A stretch of 64,000 bases of DNA from Candidatus Planktophila sulfonica (GTDB taxonomy: Bacteria > Actinomycetota > Actinomycetes > Nanopelagicales > Nanopelagicaceae). Position 1 is the first letter of the stretch. Each line of letters begins with the position of its first letter. The notes beneath the pieces are model-generated. The model had not been told where the DNA came from, searched no databases, and worked only from the letters and a program-made list of their open reading frames with translations. Shown piece by piece: positions 11,282 to 20,434 of this stretch. A program made the translations under genes and the position numbers. The stretch covers positions 310,001 to 374,000 of the forward strand of contig NZ_CP016773.1 of the NCBI RefSeq assembly GCF_002288065.1, in the 5' to 3' direction.

Positions 11282-12286
11282 ATGTTGAAGTACTTAGCTC
11301 GACGATTGAGTGCGACCTTTGTGGTCCTGACTCTCGTCAGCATGTCTGTATTTGGCATCTTCGCAGTACTTCCGATGGATCCGGCAGCTCTTACCTGCGG
11401 CAAGGCATGTTCGCCTTCAGTAATCGAAGCTAACCGCCATCGTCTCGGACTCGATGTCCCAGTGCATGTGCAATATGGAAGATTTGTTAAAGGTTTAGTA
11501 GCAGGACGCGAATATGGCGATGGCGCAGCGAAGATCGAATGCCCAGCGCCAGCTTTTGGATATTCATTTAACCGTCACGAGTGCGTGACCACACTTATCA
11601 AGGAAGCATTCCCAGTAACGCTTTCCATGGCCCTAGGCGCCTTTGTTCTCTGGATTTCGGTGGGTGTCAGCCTTGGAATTTTGGCGGCGCGAAGAAAGAA
11701 CCAATGGCAAGATCGAGCGGCAACGGCATTCGTCCTTGTCGGTACATCTCTTCCAACATTTATCTCAGGAATTCTGATTCTTCTCTTCGTCGCACTTAAA
11801 TTTAATTTGATTAACCCCATCGAGTTGGGACGCTGGGTCTCACCATATGAAGATCCCGTGGGATGGTTTAAGACTTTTATCTTCCCATGCATCACCTTGG
11901 CACTTCTCTATGCTGCCAACTACACACGCTTTACCCGTTCGAATGTCATCGAGACTTCTTCTGAAGATTACATCCGTACTGCGCGCGCAAAGGGCTTGCC
12001 TGAACGTGAAATCTTACGCAAGCACACACTTCGCGCAGCTCTTGCTCCGATTGTCACCATGGCCGGTCTTGATTTTGCTGGTTTGCTCGGAGGCGCAATC
12101 ATTACTGAAAGTATCTTCAACTTACCTGGGCTCGGACGTCTATCAATTCGTGCCGTGCTCAATGATTATGACCTTCCAACAATTCTTGCCACAACTATCT
12201 TGGCAGCAACATTCGTTGTTGTCGCTAACTTGTTGGTGGATATCTTGTATGCCTATATCGATCCACGAGTGCGAGTTGCATCATGA
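11282..12286 (+). CDS. Peptide/nickel ABC transporter permease (DppB/OppB-like)
   Basis: A 334-residue membrane permease that pairs with the C-type permease at 8306. The N-terminal helix (about residues 12-32) is followed by a periplasm-side loop with the family stretch RHRLGLDVPVHVQYGRFVKG, then five further helices. The coupling loop is DYIRTARAKGLPEREILRKH, in the canonical place. Its extracytoplasmic loop includes three cysteines (Cys39, Cys43 and one near residue 84). GGAGATATAAAG precedes ATG 11282. Its last bases overlap the next gene (ATGA), so permease and ATPase are translationally coupled. Confidence 0.92.
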   Translation: MLKYLARRLSATFVVLTLVSMSVFGIFAVLPMDPAALTCGKACSPSVIEANRHRLGLDVPVHVQYGRFVKGLVAGREYGDGAAKIECPAPAFGYSFNRHECVTTLIKEAFPVTLSMALGAFVLWISVGVSLGILAARRKNQWQDRAATAFVLVGTSLPTFISGILILLFVALKFNLINPIELGRWVSPYEDPVGWFKTFIFPCITLALLYAANYTRFTRSNVIETSSEDYIRTARAKGLPEREILRKHTLRAALAPIVTMAGLDFAGLLGGAIITESIFNLPGLGRLSIRAVLNDYDLPTILATTILAATFVVVANLLVDILYAYIDPRVRVAS

Positions 12287-13317
12287 CCCGGAAGCCATTC
12301 CTCGAGGTTAAGAACCTTAACGTTGCATTTCCTACTGAAGATGGCCTCGTTCAGGCATCTAATGACATCTCATTTTCCGTCGCACGTGGTGAAACCCTTG
12401 CAGTCGTAGGCGAATCCGGTTCAGGGAAGTCTGTTACTTCGTTGGCTGTCATGGGTCTACACGACCGCAAGCGCACCCAAATTACCGGCCAAGCGCTTCT
12501 CAATCTTGAATCAGGCCCCGTCGATGTTATCTCTGCCGATGAAGAGGTAGTTCGTAAGCTGCGCGGCAAGGCGATGTCGATGATCTTCCAAGATCCAATG
12601 TCAGCTCTGCACCCTTATTACTCAATCGGCAACCAGCTCATCGAAGCGTGGTCTCTCTATAACGAGGGCGATAAGGCTGCCGGTAAGAAGCGCGCTATCG
12701 AGATGTTGGACCTCGTAGGAATTCCAGCTGCATCAAAGCGCGTCGATGAATTCCCACACCAATTCTCAGGTGGCATGCGCCAACGCGTAATGATTGCGAT
12801 GGCATTGATTAATAACCCATCACTTCTTATCGCTGACGAACCAACGACAGCTCTCGATGTGACAGTTCAGTCACAGATTCTGCAGCTCATTCGAGATATG
12901 CAGAAAGAGTTCAACATGGCTCTTATCTTGATTACTCACGATCTTGGCGTTGTTGCTGAAGTCGCTGACCGCGTCAACGTCATGTATGCAGGAAAGATTG
13001 TCGAAAGCGGCGGAGCTGAAGATATCTACTACCGCCCAGATCATCCTTATGCGATCGGTCTTCTCAATTCGATTCCAAAGATTGGCGAACTCGAATCAAA
13101 GCGTCTCGTTGCGATTCCTGGTCAGCCACCATCACTGATCAATCTTCCTCAGGGTTGTTCATTCCGCGCCCGTTGCTCATTCTCAGATCGCGTTCCTGGC
13201 AATCTCTGTGCAACAACTGCGCCAACTCTTGATCAAAAGACAACTGATCACTTCTCACGTTGCCACCTCTCAGAGGCTGAGCTCGTCAAAGCCCGTAAAG
13301 AAATCGGTGGCAACTAA
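12283..13317 (+). CDS. Peptide ABC transporter ATP-binding protein (DppD/OppD-like)
   Basis: A 344-residue cytoplasmic ATPase. Walker A is GESGSGKS at 43-50, the ABC signature is FSGGMRQR, and Walker B runs [12 protein letters not shown] followed by an H-loop in LILITHDLG. The C-terminal ~70 residues carry the oligopeptide-transporter extension with its conserved cysteines ([13 protein letters not shown] and later Cys), which in this family has been linked to an iron-sulfur site. It overlaps the preceding permease gene by four bases and shares one base with the following ATPase gene (TAATG). It forms a heterodimer with the next protein (family knowledge). Confidence 0.94.
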   Translation: MTRKPFLEVKNLNVAFPTEDGLVQASNDISFSVARGETLAVVGESGSGKSVTSLAVMGLHDRKRTQITGQALLNLESGPVDVISADEEVVRKLRGKAMSMIFQDPMSALHPYYSIGNQLIEAWSLYNEGDKAAGKKRAIEMLDLVGIPAASKRVDEFPHQFSGGMRQRVMIAMALINNPSLLIADEPTTALDVTVQSQILQLIRDMQKEFNMALILITHDLGVVAEVADRVNVMYAGKIVESGGAEDIYYRPDHPYAIGLLNSIPKIGELESKRLVAIPGQPPSLINLPQGCSFRARCSFSDRVPGNLCATTAPTLDQKTTDHFSRCHLSEAELVKARKEIGGN

Positions 13318-14297
13318 TGACTCATCCAATTCTTAAGATTGAAGGACTACAGAAGCACTTCCCAACAACAACGGGTGGAGCATTCTCGAAGGTAAAGGGA
13401 ACTGTTAAGGCAGTCGATGGCATTGACCTTGAAATTTATGCCGGTCAGACAATCGGCCTCGTCGGTGAATCAGGTTGCGGTAAGACCACAGCTGGTCGCA
13501 CAATCTTGAAGTTATACGAACCAACGGGCGGCAAGATCACCTTCGACGGTCAGGACATCACCAATCTGACACCGAAGCAGATGAAGCCACTTCGTTCACA
13601 GATGCAGATGATCTTCCAGGATCCATTCGCATCCCTTAATCCACGTCAGACTGTTGGAAGCCTTATCGGCGCAGCATTTGAAATTCAGAAGATCACTCCT
13701 GAGGGCGGAATTGAGGCTGAAGTACAGCGCCTCATGGCTCGCGTGGGACTTAACCCTGAACATATCAACCGCTATCCACATGAATTCTCTGGCGGACAGC
13801 GCCAACGTATTGGTGTAGCTCGCGCGATTGCACTGAAGCCAAAACTTATCGTTGCTGACGAACCTGTTTCGGCTCTCGATGTTTCAATTCAGGCACAGGT
13901 CGTTAACCTTCTTGAAGATCTGCAAGATGAATTCAATATGGCTTACATCTTCGTCGCTCACGATCTTTCAGTTGTTCAGCACATCTCAGATCGCGTGATT
14001 GTTATGTATCTCGGCAAGGTGATGGAAGAGGCAGATAAGGTCGATCTCTTTACCCACCCACGCCATCCATATACAAAGGCGTTGCTATCTGCTGTTCCTG
14101 TTGCAGATCCAATTAAGGGACGTAAGCGCGAACGCATTATTTTGCAGGGCGATCTTCCAAGCCCAGTAAACCCACCAGCAGGTTGCGTATTTAATACTCG
14201 CTGCTGGAAGGCACAGGATAAGTGTCGTACAGAAGTTCCACAGTTGATGCAGATCGGCACCAATCACCGCATTGCTTGCCACTATCCAGAGGATTAA
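13317..14297 (+). CDS. Peptide ABC transporter ATP-binding protein (DppF/OppF-like)
   Basis: A 326-residue ATPase, partner of the preceding subunit. Walker A is GESGCGKT at 50-57, signature [10 protein letters not shown], Walker [14 protein letters not shown]-loop IFVAHDLS. The C-terminal extension again has the family cysteines ([13 protein letters not shown]). It closes the operon of five genes (permease C, binding protein, permease B, ATPases D and F) that together import oligo- or dipeptides, a plausible main carbon and nitrogen source for this organism. A strong terminator follows eight bases after the stop. Confidence 0.94.
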   Translation: MTHPILKIEGLQKHFPTTTGGAFSKVKGTVKAVDGIDLEIYAGQTIGLVGESGCGKTTAGRTILKLYEPTGGKITFDGQDITNLTPKQMKPLRSQMQMIFQDPFASLNPRQTVGSLIGAAFEIQKITPEGGIEAEVQRLMARVGLNPEHINRYPHEFSGGQRQRIGVARAIALKPKLIVADEPVSALDVSIQAQVVNLLEDLQDEFNMAYIFVAHDLSVVQHISDRVIVMYLGKVMEEADKVDLFTHPRHPYTKALLSAVPVADPIKGRKRERIILQGDLPSPVNPPAGCVFNTRCWKAQDKCRTEVPQLMQIGTNHRIACHYPED

Positions 14298-14304
14298 TTG
14301 CCAC

Positions 14305-14344
14305 AATAAGAAAGCCCCGACCAATTGGCCGGGGCTTTCTTATT
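14305..14344 (+). terminator. Bidirectional Rho-independent terminator
   Basis: A perfect 15-base stem (AATAAGAAAGCCCCG with CGGGGCTTTCTTATT) around the ten-base loop ACCAATTGGC. The A-rich and T-rich ends of the two arms let it work in both directions. It sits between the convergent peptide-transporter operon and the membrane-anchored protein gene at 14357. Confidence 0.9.
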
Positions 14345-14356
14345 TGCAATAACGAG

Positions 14357-14887
14357 TTAAGCGATCTTTCCATCTACCTGAACAGTTGATTCGCCGATGC
14401 GCACTGTCAGAGTAAGTGGTTCACCAGCTGCTGCTTGGCAACCTACGCCGTACTTGTAGCTGATTTCACCGCCTGCCTTGAGAGCTTCAGTTGGAGCTCC
14501 GTTGATATCGAGGTCACCAAGGACGTCGAAGCAGACATTGGCACCTGATACAGCTTCGAGTGAGACTGTGGTGAAATCAAGTGGAGTTGAACCACCGTTC
14601 TTGATGATGACATCGAATGCGTTAGAAGTCTTTGGCTTCTGATCGATATTTGTCATGAACGTTGTTGGTGTGAATCGAGTTGGAGCTGAGACAGTCACGA
14701 AGACGCCGTTACCGAGATCAAGCGGTGAGTCGAAGCCAATTGTTGCTGTTGGAGCTTCTTCTTGGACGAGGGTCGTGGTATCTGCAGGGAGTTCAGGGCC
14801 GCTATTGGTCGCTGAGCGAAGGATTGCTCCACCGATAAGGACGACGACAGCGATGATGATCCACTGCTTACGAGAAAGTTTTTTCAT
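14357..14887 (-). CDS. Membrane-anchored exported protein with DUF4352-like domain
   Basis: A 176-residue protein with a positively charged N-terminus (MKKLSRKQ), one membrane helix (WIIIAVVVLIGGAIL, residues 9-23), an acidic low-complexity linker (about 28-50) and a beta-rich domain from residue 55. The domain resembles DUF4352-type immunoglobulin-like modules (LGNGVFVTVSAPTRFTP, then DVIIKNGGSTPLDF and a later VCFDVLG with paired cysteines at about 119 and 147). The function is unknown; such domains are generally extracytoplasmic. A -10-like TAGAAT lies seven bases before the ATG, suggesting a leaderless mRNA. The assignment of the domain is by general resemblance only. Confidence 0.65.
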   Translation of the reverse strand: MKKLSRKQWIIIAVVVLIGGAILRSATNSGPELPADTTTLVQEEAPTATIGFDSPLDLGNGVFVTVSAPTRFTPTTFMTNIDQKPKTSNAFDVIIKNGGSTPLDFTTVSLEAVSGANVCFDVLGDLDINGAPTEALKAGGEISYKYGVGCQAAAGEPLTLTVRIGESTVQVDGKIA

Positions 14888-14903
14888 GGTCGCGATTCTA
14901 CCT

Positions 14904-16865
14904 TTACCAAATCCGTACGCGCTCTTTAGGCGCTAGCCAGAGCTCATCTTTTTCAGTGACTGCGAATGCGTCGTAGAACTCCTGGACGTTACGCACGATT
15001 TGGTTGCAGCGGAACTCATCAGGGGAGTGTGGGTCGATTGCGATACGGCGGCGAACTTCTTCAGGGCGGTTCTTATTACGCCATGAATGCGCGTAAGAGA
15101 GGAAGAAGCGTTGATCGCCTGTAAATCCATCGATCACAGGGCTTTCGGCGCCCTTAAGGGCCAATTTGTAGGCTTTATAGGCGATTGCAAGGCCACCAAG
15201 GTCTCCGATGTTCTCACCGAGTGTGAAGGCGCCGTTAACGTGGATATCAGGTGTGCTTTCAGGTGAGAGAGCATCGAATTGCTTTACGAGAACGCTGGTG
15301 AGCTCTTCAAACTTTGCGCGATCTTCATCAGTCCACCAATCGACCATGTTGCCATCGCCGTCGTACTTAGAACCTTGATCATCAAAGCCGTGGCCGATTT
15401 CGTGGCCGATAGTTGCACCGATTCCGCCGTAGTTGGCAGCCATTTCGGCATCGAGGTCGAAGAATGGTGGCTGCAAGATTGCGGCTGGGAAGACGATCTC
15501 GTTGGCGAGCGGGTTGTAATAGGCATTCACAGTCTGAGGGGTCATATGCCATTCATCGCGATCGACAGGTGCGCCGATCTTTGCGATGGCATAGGCATGA
15601 TCGAATTCAGCAATGCGCCAAAGGTTGCCTATTAAGTCATCTGCAGAAATTTCGAGAGTTGAATAGTCGCGCCACTTATCGGGGTAGCCGATCTTGGGAG
15701 TGAACTTCTTCAGCTTTTCAAGTGCCTTTTCTTTGGTGACATCAGACATCCACGGAAGTTCGAGAATGCTTAAACGATATGCCTCAAGGAGGTAATCGAC
15801 CAAGACCTTCATCTCTTCCTTGGCTCGTGCAGGGAAGTGCTTTTCAACATAGACCTTGCCGATTGCTTCACCGAGAGCGCCTTGAGTCACTGAGACTCCG
15901 CGCTTCCAGCGATCACGGATTTGAGGAGTGCCTGAAAGAGTCTTGGCATAGAACTCGAAGTTCTGCTGGACGATGTCATCGGTTAAAAATGCAGCGCTTG
16001 CAGAGACGAGATTGAGTTTGAGCCAAGCTACCCATGATTCGCGGTTGGCATCGAAGTTGGCAAACATCGCGGAAACTGATTCAAAGAAAGATGGTTCGCA
16101 GACAACCAGGGTCTCAAATGCCTTTGCCGGCACCTTGGCATTGGTTGCCCAGGTATCGAATAAGAAGTGTGGGGCAAGGTCTTCAAGCTCTGCGCGGCTG
16201 TACTTGTTATAGGTCAGGGTTGCATCGCGATCCTTAACTTGATCCCAGTGGTGGGTAGCAATCTCGGTTTCAAGAGCCAGAATCTTTGTCGCTAGATCTG
16301 CGCCATTAGCGATTCCGACCAACGCGCACATCTTGGTGACGTGATCGATGAAGGCGGTGCGAATCGATGCGAATTGTTCTTCGCGATAGTAAGACTCATC
16401 GGGCAGTGAAAGTCCGCCCTGTCCGATGTACAAGATATTGGTATTGGAATCCATTGCATCGGGGTAGATAGCTGCCCCAAAGATTCCGCCGATGCCGCGC
16501 ATCTCAAGGCGAGCCATGACGGTGATAAATTCTTGAAGATTGGTGATGCCATCGATGGCAGCGAGGTCATCGACTATGGGTGAAATTCCACGAGCCTTGA
16601 TGGCGTCGGTATCCATAAATGATTTGTAGAGGTCGCCGATCTTCTGAGCTTCACCGGTACCTGATGAGGTTTCGATGATCTGGCGAACTTGTTCTTCGGC
16701 TTCATCATGAAGTTTGCGGAAGATTCCATCGCTTGAGCGGTCTGCTGGCATCTCGTACTCGCGGACCCACTTGCCGTTGTAGTGGCGGAAGAGGTCATCT
16801 TGCGGGCGGACCAGCTGGTCGAGCGAAGCGGTATCGATTCCTGATGTGAGGCTCATGTCATCCAA
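14904..16865 (-). CDS. M13-family zinc metallopeptidase (PepO/neprilysin-like)
   Basis: A 653-residue endopeptidase, the normal length for bacterial M13 enzymes. The zinc site HEIGH is at 488-492 and the third ligand region ENIGD at 551-555, the family spacing; the preceding NAYYNPLANEIVFPA is the substrate-binding strand and the C-terminus ends RVRIW as in bacterial members. It lacks an obvious signal peptide, so it is probably cytoplasmic and degrades peptides, which fits the neighbouring peptide importer. The longest start is TTG at 16865; an ATG three codons inside is an alternative. The convergent-to-divergent arrangement leaves 63 bp to marR. Confidence 0.93.
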   Translation of the reverse strand: MDDMSLTSGIDTASLDQLVRPQDDLFRHYNGKWVREYEMPADRSSDGIFRKLHDEAEEQVRQIIETSSGTGEAQKIGDLYKSFMDTDAIKARGISPIVDDLAAIDGITNLQEFITVMARLEMRGIGGIFGAAIYPDAMDSNTNILYIGQGGLSLPDESYYREEQFASIRTAFIDHVTKMCALVGIANGADLATKILALETEIATHHWDQVKDRDATLTYNKYSRAELEDLAPHFLFDTWATNAKVPAKAFETLVVCEPSFFESVSAMFANFDANRESWVAWLKLNLVSASAAFLTDDIVQQNFEFYAKTLSGTPQIRDRWKRGVSVTQGALGEAIGKVYVEKHFPARAKEEMKVLVDYLLEAYRLSILELPWMSDVTKEKALEKLKKFTPKIGYPDKWRDYSTLEISADDLIGNLWRIAEFDHAYAIAKIGAPVDRDEWHMTPQTVNAYYNPLANEIVFPAAILQPPFFDLDAEMAANYGGIGATIGHEIGHGFDDQGSKYDGDGNMVDWWTDEDRAKFEELTSVLVKQFDALSPESTPDIHVNGAFTLGENIGDLGGLAIAYKAYKLALKGAESPVIDGFTGDQRFFLSYAHSWRNKNRPEEVRRRIAIDPHSPDEFRCNQIVRNVQEFYDAFAVTEKDELWLAPKERVRIW

Positions 16866-16928
16866 TTCGGTTGTATGAAAAGTAGTTGAAAGTTCAACAT
16901 ATTCTACTTCTGCCGTACACTTCTATGC

Positions 16929-17411
16929 ATGGCAGGGCAAAACGCTACAACACCACGTTGGTTAAACCCTGCCGAAATGAAGGCTTGGCGCCGCTACATC
17001 ATCGCTAGCCGCCGCCTACTTGAGGCCTTGGATTACGACCTCGATCATCACGAACTTTCGATGGCAGATTATGAAGTTTTGGCTCAGCTCAGCGATGCCC
17101 CAGAGCGGAAGATGCGTATGAGTGAATTGGCTGATGTTGCCATGCTCTCAAGGTCGCGTCTTTCGCACAGAATTAAGGTGATGGAGAAGGCCGGCTGGGT
17201 GAAGCGAGAAGCCTGCCCTGACGATAAACGTGGCTACTTTGCTGTGATGACGGCCAAGGGATGGAAGGCAATTGTGGCTGCAGCCCCAGACCATGTCGAT
17301 AGCGTTCGCACTCGGTTCTTAGATCACCTCACAAAGGAAGATCAACGAGTTCTTGCTGAAATTTTTGAACGCGTTACAGATTCATTGAAAGAGAATCCAA
17401 TCGAGGAATAA
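16929..17411 (+). CDS. MarR-family transcriptional regulator
   Basis: A 160-residue winged-helix protein. The DNA-binding part is visible as MRMSELADVAMLSRSRLSHR (recognition helix) followed by the wing KREACPDDKRGYFAVMT; helices at both ends form the dimerisation region. MarR proteins usually repress a neighbouring efflux or detoxification gene and release DNA on ligand binding. The neighbours here are the M13 peptidase (divergent) and, after a terminator, the H1-like protein, so the target may be itself or the peptidase. A -10-like TACACT stands seven bases before ATG 16929, consistent with a leaderless mRNA. Confidence 0.88.
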   Translation: MAGQNATTPRWLNPAEMKAWRRYIIASRRLLEALDYDLDHHELSMADYEVLAQLSDAPERKMRMSELADVAMLSRSRLSHRIKVMEKAGWVKREACPDDKRGYFAVMTAKGWKAIVAAAPDHVDSVRTRFLDHLTKEDQRVLAEIFERVTDSLKENPIEE

Positions 17412-17448
17412 ACTCCAGAAGATTAACTTCCATTTATTTTCTTGCAAT

Positions 17449-17482
17449 AAAAAACCCCGCCAGTTACCTGGCGGGGTTTTTT
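17449..17482 (+). terminator. Bidirectional Rho-independent terminator
   Basis: The stem CCCCGCCAG/CTGGCGGGG around TTAC is flanked by six A on the left and six T on the right, so it can stop transcription from marR and from the convergent H1-like gene. Confidence 0.92.
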
Positions 17483-17495
17483 ATAAGAGGTTAAA

Positions 17496-17957
17496 TTACT
17501 TAGCCTTCTTAACTGCCTTCTTACGACGCTTTGGAGCAGCCTTCTTTGCAGCTGGCTTAGCAGCTGCCTTCTTGCGCTTTGGAGCAGCCTTCTTAGCAGC
17601 TGGCTTTGCAGCCTTCTTACGACGCTTCTTTGGAGCAGCAACTGTTGCAGCTGCAGCCTTCTTCTTGCGGCGCTTTGGAGCAGCCTTCTTAGCAGCTGGC
17701 TTTGCAGCTGCTGCCTTCTTGCGGCGCTTTGGAGCAGCCTTCTTAGCTGCTGCCTTCTTGCGGCGCTTTGGAGCTGCCTTCTTTGCAGCTGGCTTTGCAG
17801 CTGCCTTCTTGCGCTTTGGAGCTGCCTTCTTCGCAGCTGCCTTCTTACGACGCTTTGGTGCAGCTGCCTTTACAGCAGCCTTCTTACGACGCTTTGGAGC
17901 AGCTGTCTTAGCAGCTGCCTTCTTGCGCTTTGGAGCAGATTTCTTAGCTGCAGCCAT
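17496..17957 (-). CDS. Histone H1-like Lys/Ala-rich nucleoid protein
   Basis: A 153-residue protein composed of only eight amino-acid types (A, K, R, P with a few M, S, T, V). It is built from about ten copies of an A-P-K-R-(R)-K-K unit spaced by AAAK/AAKPAAKK linkers, giving an extremely basic, disordered chain like the C-terminal tails of linker histone H1 or of actinobacterial HupB, but without a globular domain. It very probably binds DNA or RNA non-specifically. I start at ATG 17957, with AGGAGAT upstream, instead of an in-frame ATG 14 codons earlier that would add a non-basic leader. The repeats are also near-identical at DNA level, so copy number could vary between strains. Transcription ends at the shared terminator. 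Confidence 0.8.
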   Translation of the reverse strand: MAAAKKSAPKRKKAAAKTAAPKRRKKAAVKAAAPKRRKKAAAKKAAPKRKKAAAKPAAKKAAPKRRKKAAAKKAAPKRRKKAAAAKPAAKKAAPKRRKKKAAAATVAAPKKRRKKAAKPAAKKAAPKRKKAAAKPAAKKAAPKRRKKAVKKAK

Positions 17958-18181
17958 GTGTTTATCTCCTAATCGGAAGGGTTCGGATCCGTCACCCAAA
18001 CCTGTTTCGTAGATAAGTGTGACGGAATATTGAAAAAAATGCCACTACATAGTGAGAAATTTCGCAGTGCGTGTCGCTAATTATTTTTTTATTTTTAATG
18101 TGCTCTTTCGCATTTTCATTAACTTATTTTCTAAATTTTTTAATAAAAATCTGGCGAAAAAGTTAAATATTCGATTGAGAG
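17958..18181. other. AT-rich intergenic region
   Basis: Spacer of 224 bp with no supported gene. The half nearer the MFS gene (about 18060-18180) is strikingly AT-rich with T-runs and A-runs, unlike the rest of the window. It contains the ribosome binding site AGGAGAT of the H1-like gene (reverse strand) and presumably its promoter, which I could not assign. No terminator hairpin for the MFS gene was found. Confidence 0.5.
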
Positions 18182-19450
18182 TTAGGAATTTTCCCGATTT
18201 TTACGAATTTCTCGCTCTCGAACGGCAAATTCGTTCGTTTCGACGTCATATTTCCACATTTTCGGCAAGAAAATTGCCAAAAATCCGACCACAACGACGC
18301 ACATCAGCCCTCCGGAAGTTACCGAAAAGGACAAGCTGGTAGCTGCAGCCATTGATGCGGCGCGAAGTTGTCCCGCTAATGGACCGACTGAATATGAAAG
18401 AAGTTCGATTCCAGCAAGCCGTCCGCGGAAGTTATCGGGGATGGTTTGGTTCCAAATATTTCCTCGGAAGAGGGCGCTGACCATGTCGAAGGCTCCGGCA
18501 ATTGTTAAGAAGATCAGTACGAGGATCAGTGAGTTGCTCAAACCCGCAGCGGCAACTGCCAGGCCCCAACCCATCGCCGCCAAAATAACGGCCCGGCCAT
18601 GGAATCGATAGGTGCGAGTCCATCCAGATGTCAGAGTGATGAAAACCGAGCCGACGGTAATTGATGCGTAGAAAAATCCGAGCGCCCAAGGTGCACCCAA
18701 ATCATCTGCCCAAAATGGATAGAGGGCCATCGGCATTGCAAGTGTCATGGCAGCGAGATCAATAATGTAAGTGCCCAATAAATCTTGGCGCTTAAATGCA
18801 TATCTCACACCATCTAATAACGCTGCCAGAGATGGCTTTTCGGCTTCCTTTGAAGGCGGGATGGATCGCACTCGCGCAAGGAAAAATAATGAAAGCAAAT
18901 ATGTTCCGATGTCGACAACGAATCCTGCACTTACTGACATCGTTGAGAAGATAACTCCACCAAGTGTTGGACCAACAATGACACCGAGCTGCCAACGCAA
19001 ACTTAAGAGCGCACTTGCCGCCGGCAAATCTTCATGACTGACAAGGCGAGGCAACATCGCATCCATTGATGGGCGCTGCAATCCATCGACTACTGCAAAG
19101 AGAGCAGCAACGAGATAGATGGCAAGAGTTTTTGGGCTTCCAAGAAGTGAGTTCCCTAGAAGGACAAGAACAAGGACAAGAGCGCCGGCTTCGGTGGCCC
19201 AGACCATCTTCTTGCGATCGACTGAATCGGCTAGAACCCCGCCATAAAGTCCGAAGATGATGAGCGGAACGATTTCAACGACACCTAAAAGTCCGACCGC
19301 AAGGTAGGAACCGGTCAGCTCTTTGAGTTGGAAGGGCAGTGCAACGTAGGTAATCATCGATCCGAAGTAAGAAATGAGCCCCGCAGTCCAGAGATTTCGG
19401 AAATCGGGGTATTTCTTCAGCGGGGTGAGGTCGATCGCGAACTTTGCCAC
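18182..19450 (-). CDS. MFS transporter, EntS-like exporter family
   Basis: A 422-residue membrane protein with about twelve helices. It begins LTPLKKYPDFRNLWTAGLIS, typical of the MFS_3/enterobactin-exporter (EntS-like) group, and has the A-motif version GGVLADSVDRKKMV between helices 2 and 3. After the last helix a short charged tail (RKNRENS) reaches into the AT-rich spacer. Family members export siderophores, macrolides or other compounds; no siderophore genes are present here. The start is GTG at 19450 with a -10-like TAAGGT exactly six bases upstream, suggesting leaderless expression. Confidence 0.85.
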   Translation of the reverse strand: MAKFAIDLTPLKKYPDFRNLWTAGLISYFGSMITYVALPFQLKELTGSYLAVGLLGVVEIVPLIIFGLYGGVLADSVDRKKMVWATEAGALVLVLVLLGNSLLGSPKTLAIYLVAALFAVVDGLQRPSMDAMLPRLVSHEDLPAASALLSLRWQLGVIVGPTLGGVIFSTMSVSAGFVVDIGTYLLSLFFLARVRSIPPSKEAEKPSLAALLDGVRYAFKRQDLLGTYIIDLAAMTLAMPMALYPFWADDLGAPWALGFFYASITVGSVFITLTSGWTRTYRFHGRAVILAAMGWGLAVAAAGLSNSLILVLIFLTIAGAFDMVSALFRGNIWNQTIPDNFRGRLAGIELLSYSVGPLAGQLRAASMAAATSLSFSVTSGGLMCVVVVGFLAIFLPKMWKYDVETNEFAVREREIRKNRENS

Positions 19451-19535
19451 ATCCGAACCTTAACCATCCTTTACGGGCAACTACGAAAACATGAGAAGAA
19501 AGAACACAGTTTTCTACATTGCCCGAAAAGGATTC

Positions 19536-20357
19536 CTAATGGAAGGTTTGGGTCGCAGTAGGGAACTGGCCCAATCGAACTTCCTCCGCGAATTCTTGGG
19601 TGGCATCGAATAATTCCTTGCGCAGATTTCGGTATGCCTTGGCCAGCTTTGGCGGATTGGCGGTGAAGCCTGCCATATCTGTCCAGACAAGAACCTGGGC
19701 ATCGCAATTACTTCCGGCGCCGATTCCGATCGTTGGAATAGAAAGGGCTGCAGTAATTCGCGCCGCTAAATCGGCGGGTACTAGTTCTAGAACTATGGCA
19801 AATGCACCAGCTTTTTCCAGGGCGAGCGCCGCTTCCAAAATCGCATCTCCATCGGTTCGACCCTGCACGCGATAGCCACCCAGCTGATGAAGTGATTGCG
19901 GGGTAAGGCCCAAGTGGCCCATGACTGGAATGCCGGCAGAGGTTAACTTTTCAACAGTTGCCAGGTGAGCACCTTCAAGCTTTACCGCCATCGCACCTGA
20001 CTCTTTAAAAAATCGCGTTGATGTCGCAAGTGCTTGTTCAGGAGAAGATTCATAAGAACCAAAGGGAAGGTCTGCAATTACTAGGGCGCGCTGTGAGCCG
20101 CGAACAACTGCGCGGGTCAGTGGAATCAAATCATCGACAGTGACAGGGATGGTGTTTTCTTCGCCAAAGAAATTATTGCCGGCGCTATCGCCGACGAGAA
20201 GGACGGGTATACCGGCCTCATCGAAGATGGAAGCGGTCATCTGTTCATAGCTGGTGAGCATCGCCCATTTTTCACCGCGCTCTTTGGCAGCGCGCAGGTC
20301 GAGGATGGTCACACGTCGGTGGGATGCGCCGCCATAAAGGGTCGTTGAAGTACTCAT
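19536..20357 (-). CDS. panB: 3-methyl-2-oxobutanoate hydroxymethyltransferase
   Basis: Transfers a hydroxymethyl group from methylene-tetrahydrofolate to 2-oxoisovalerate, giving ketopantoate, the first step of pantothenate (vitamin B5) synthesis. The 273-residue length is typical. Visible family motifs: MLTSYEQMTASIFDEAGIPV, LLVGDSAGN, DLPFGSYE, VKLEGA, MGHLGLTPQS and the end-region IGIGAGSNCDAQVLVW. In the usual Y-D motif the sequence reads SYEQ, a common actinobacterial variation. AGGAGATAAAAA precedes ATG 20357. No panC or panD is adjacent. Confidence 0.95.
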   Translation of the reverse strand: MSTSTTLYGGASHRRVTILDLRAAKERGEKWAMLTSYEQMTASIFDEAGIPVLLVGDSAGNNFFGEENTIPVTVDDLIPLTRAVVRGSQRALVIADLPFGSYESSPEQALATSTRFFKESGAMAVKLEGAHLATVEKLTSAGIPVMGHLGLTPQSLHQLGGYRVQGRTDGDAILEAALALEKAGAFAIVLELVPADLAARITAALSIPTIGIGAGSNCDAQVLVWTDMAGFTANPPKLAKAYRNLRKELFDATQEFAEEVRLGQFPTATQTFH

Positions 20358-20434
20358 TTTTTATCTCCTGCCTCGAAGCCTCATGCGAGGTCCCCGGGTC
20401 TTCCATCAAATGGTACTCCCGTTACTCTTGAACT

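Noticed and set aside
17572-18012. A 146-codon open frame opposite the H1-like gene, rich in Ala, Phe and Arg
   Set aside because: It is the mirror of the lysine/alanine repeat; it has the same low complexity, no start signal, and the reverse strand has a good ribosome binding site and terminator.
18013-18181. AT-rich stretch as a replication origin, attachment site or foreign insertion
   Set aside because: No DnaA-box cluster, no direct repeats, no tRNA nearby and no integrase; it is just a spacer with high A+T.
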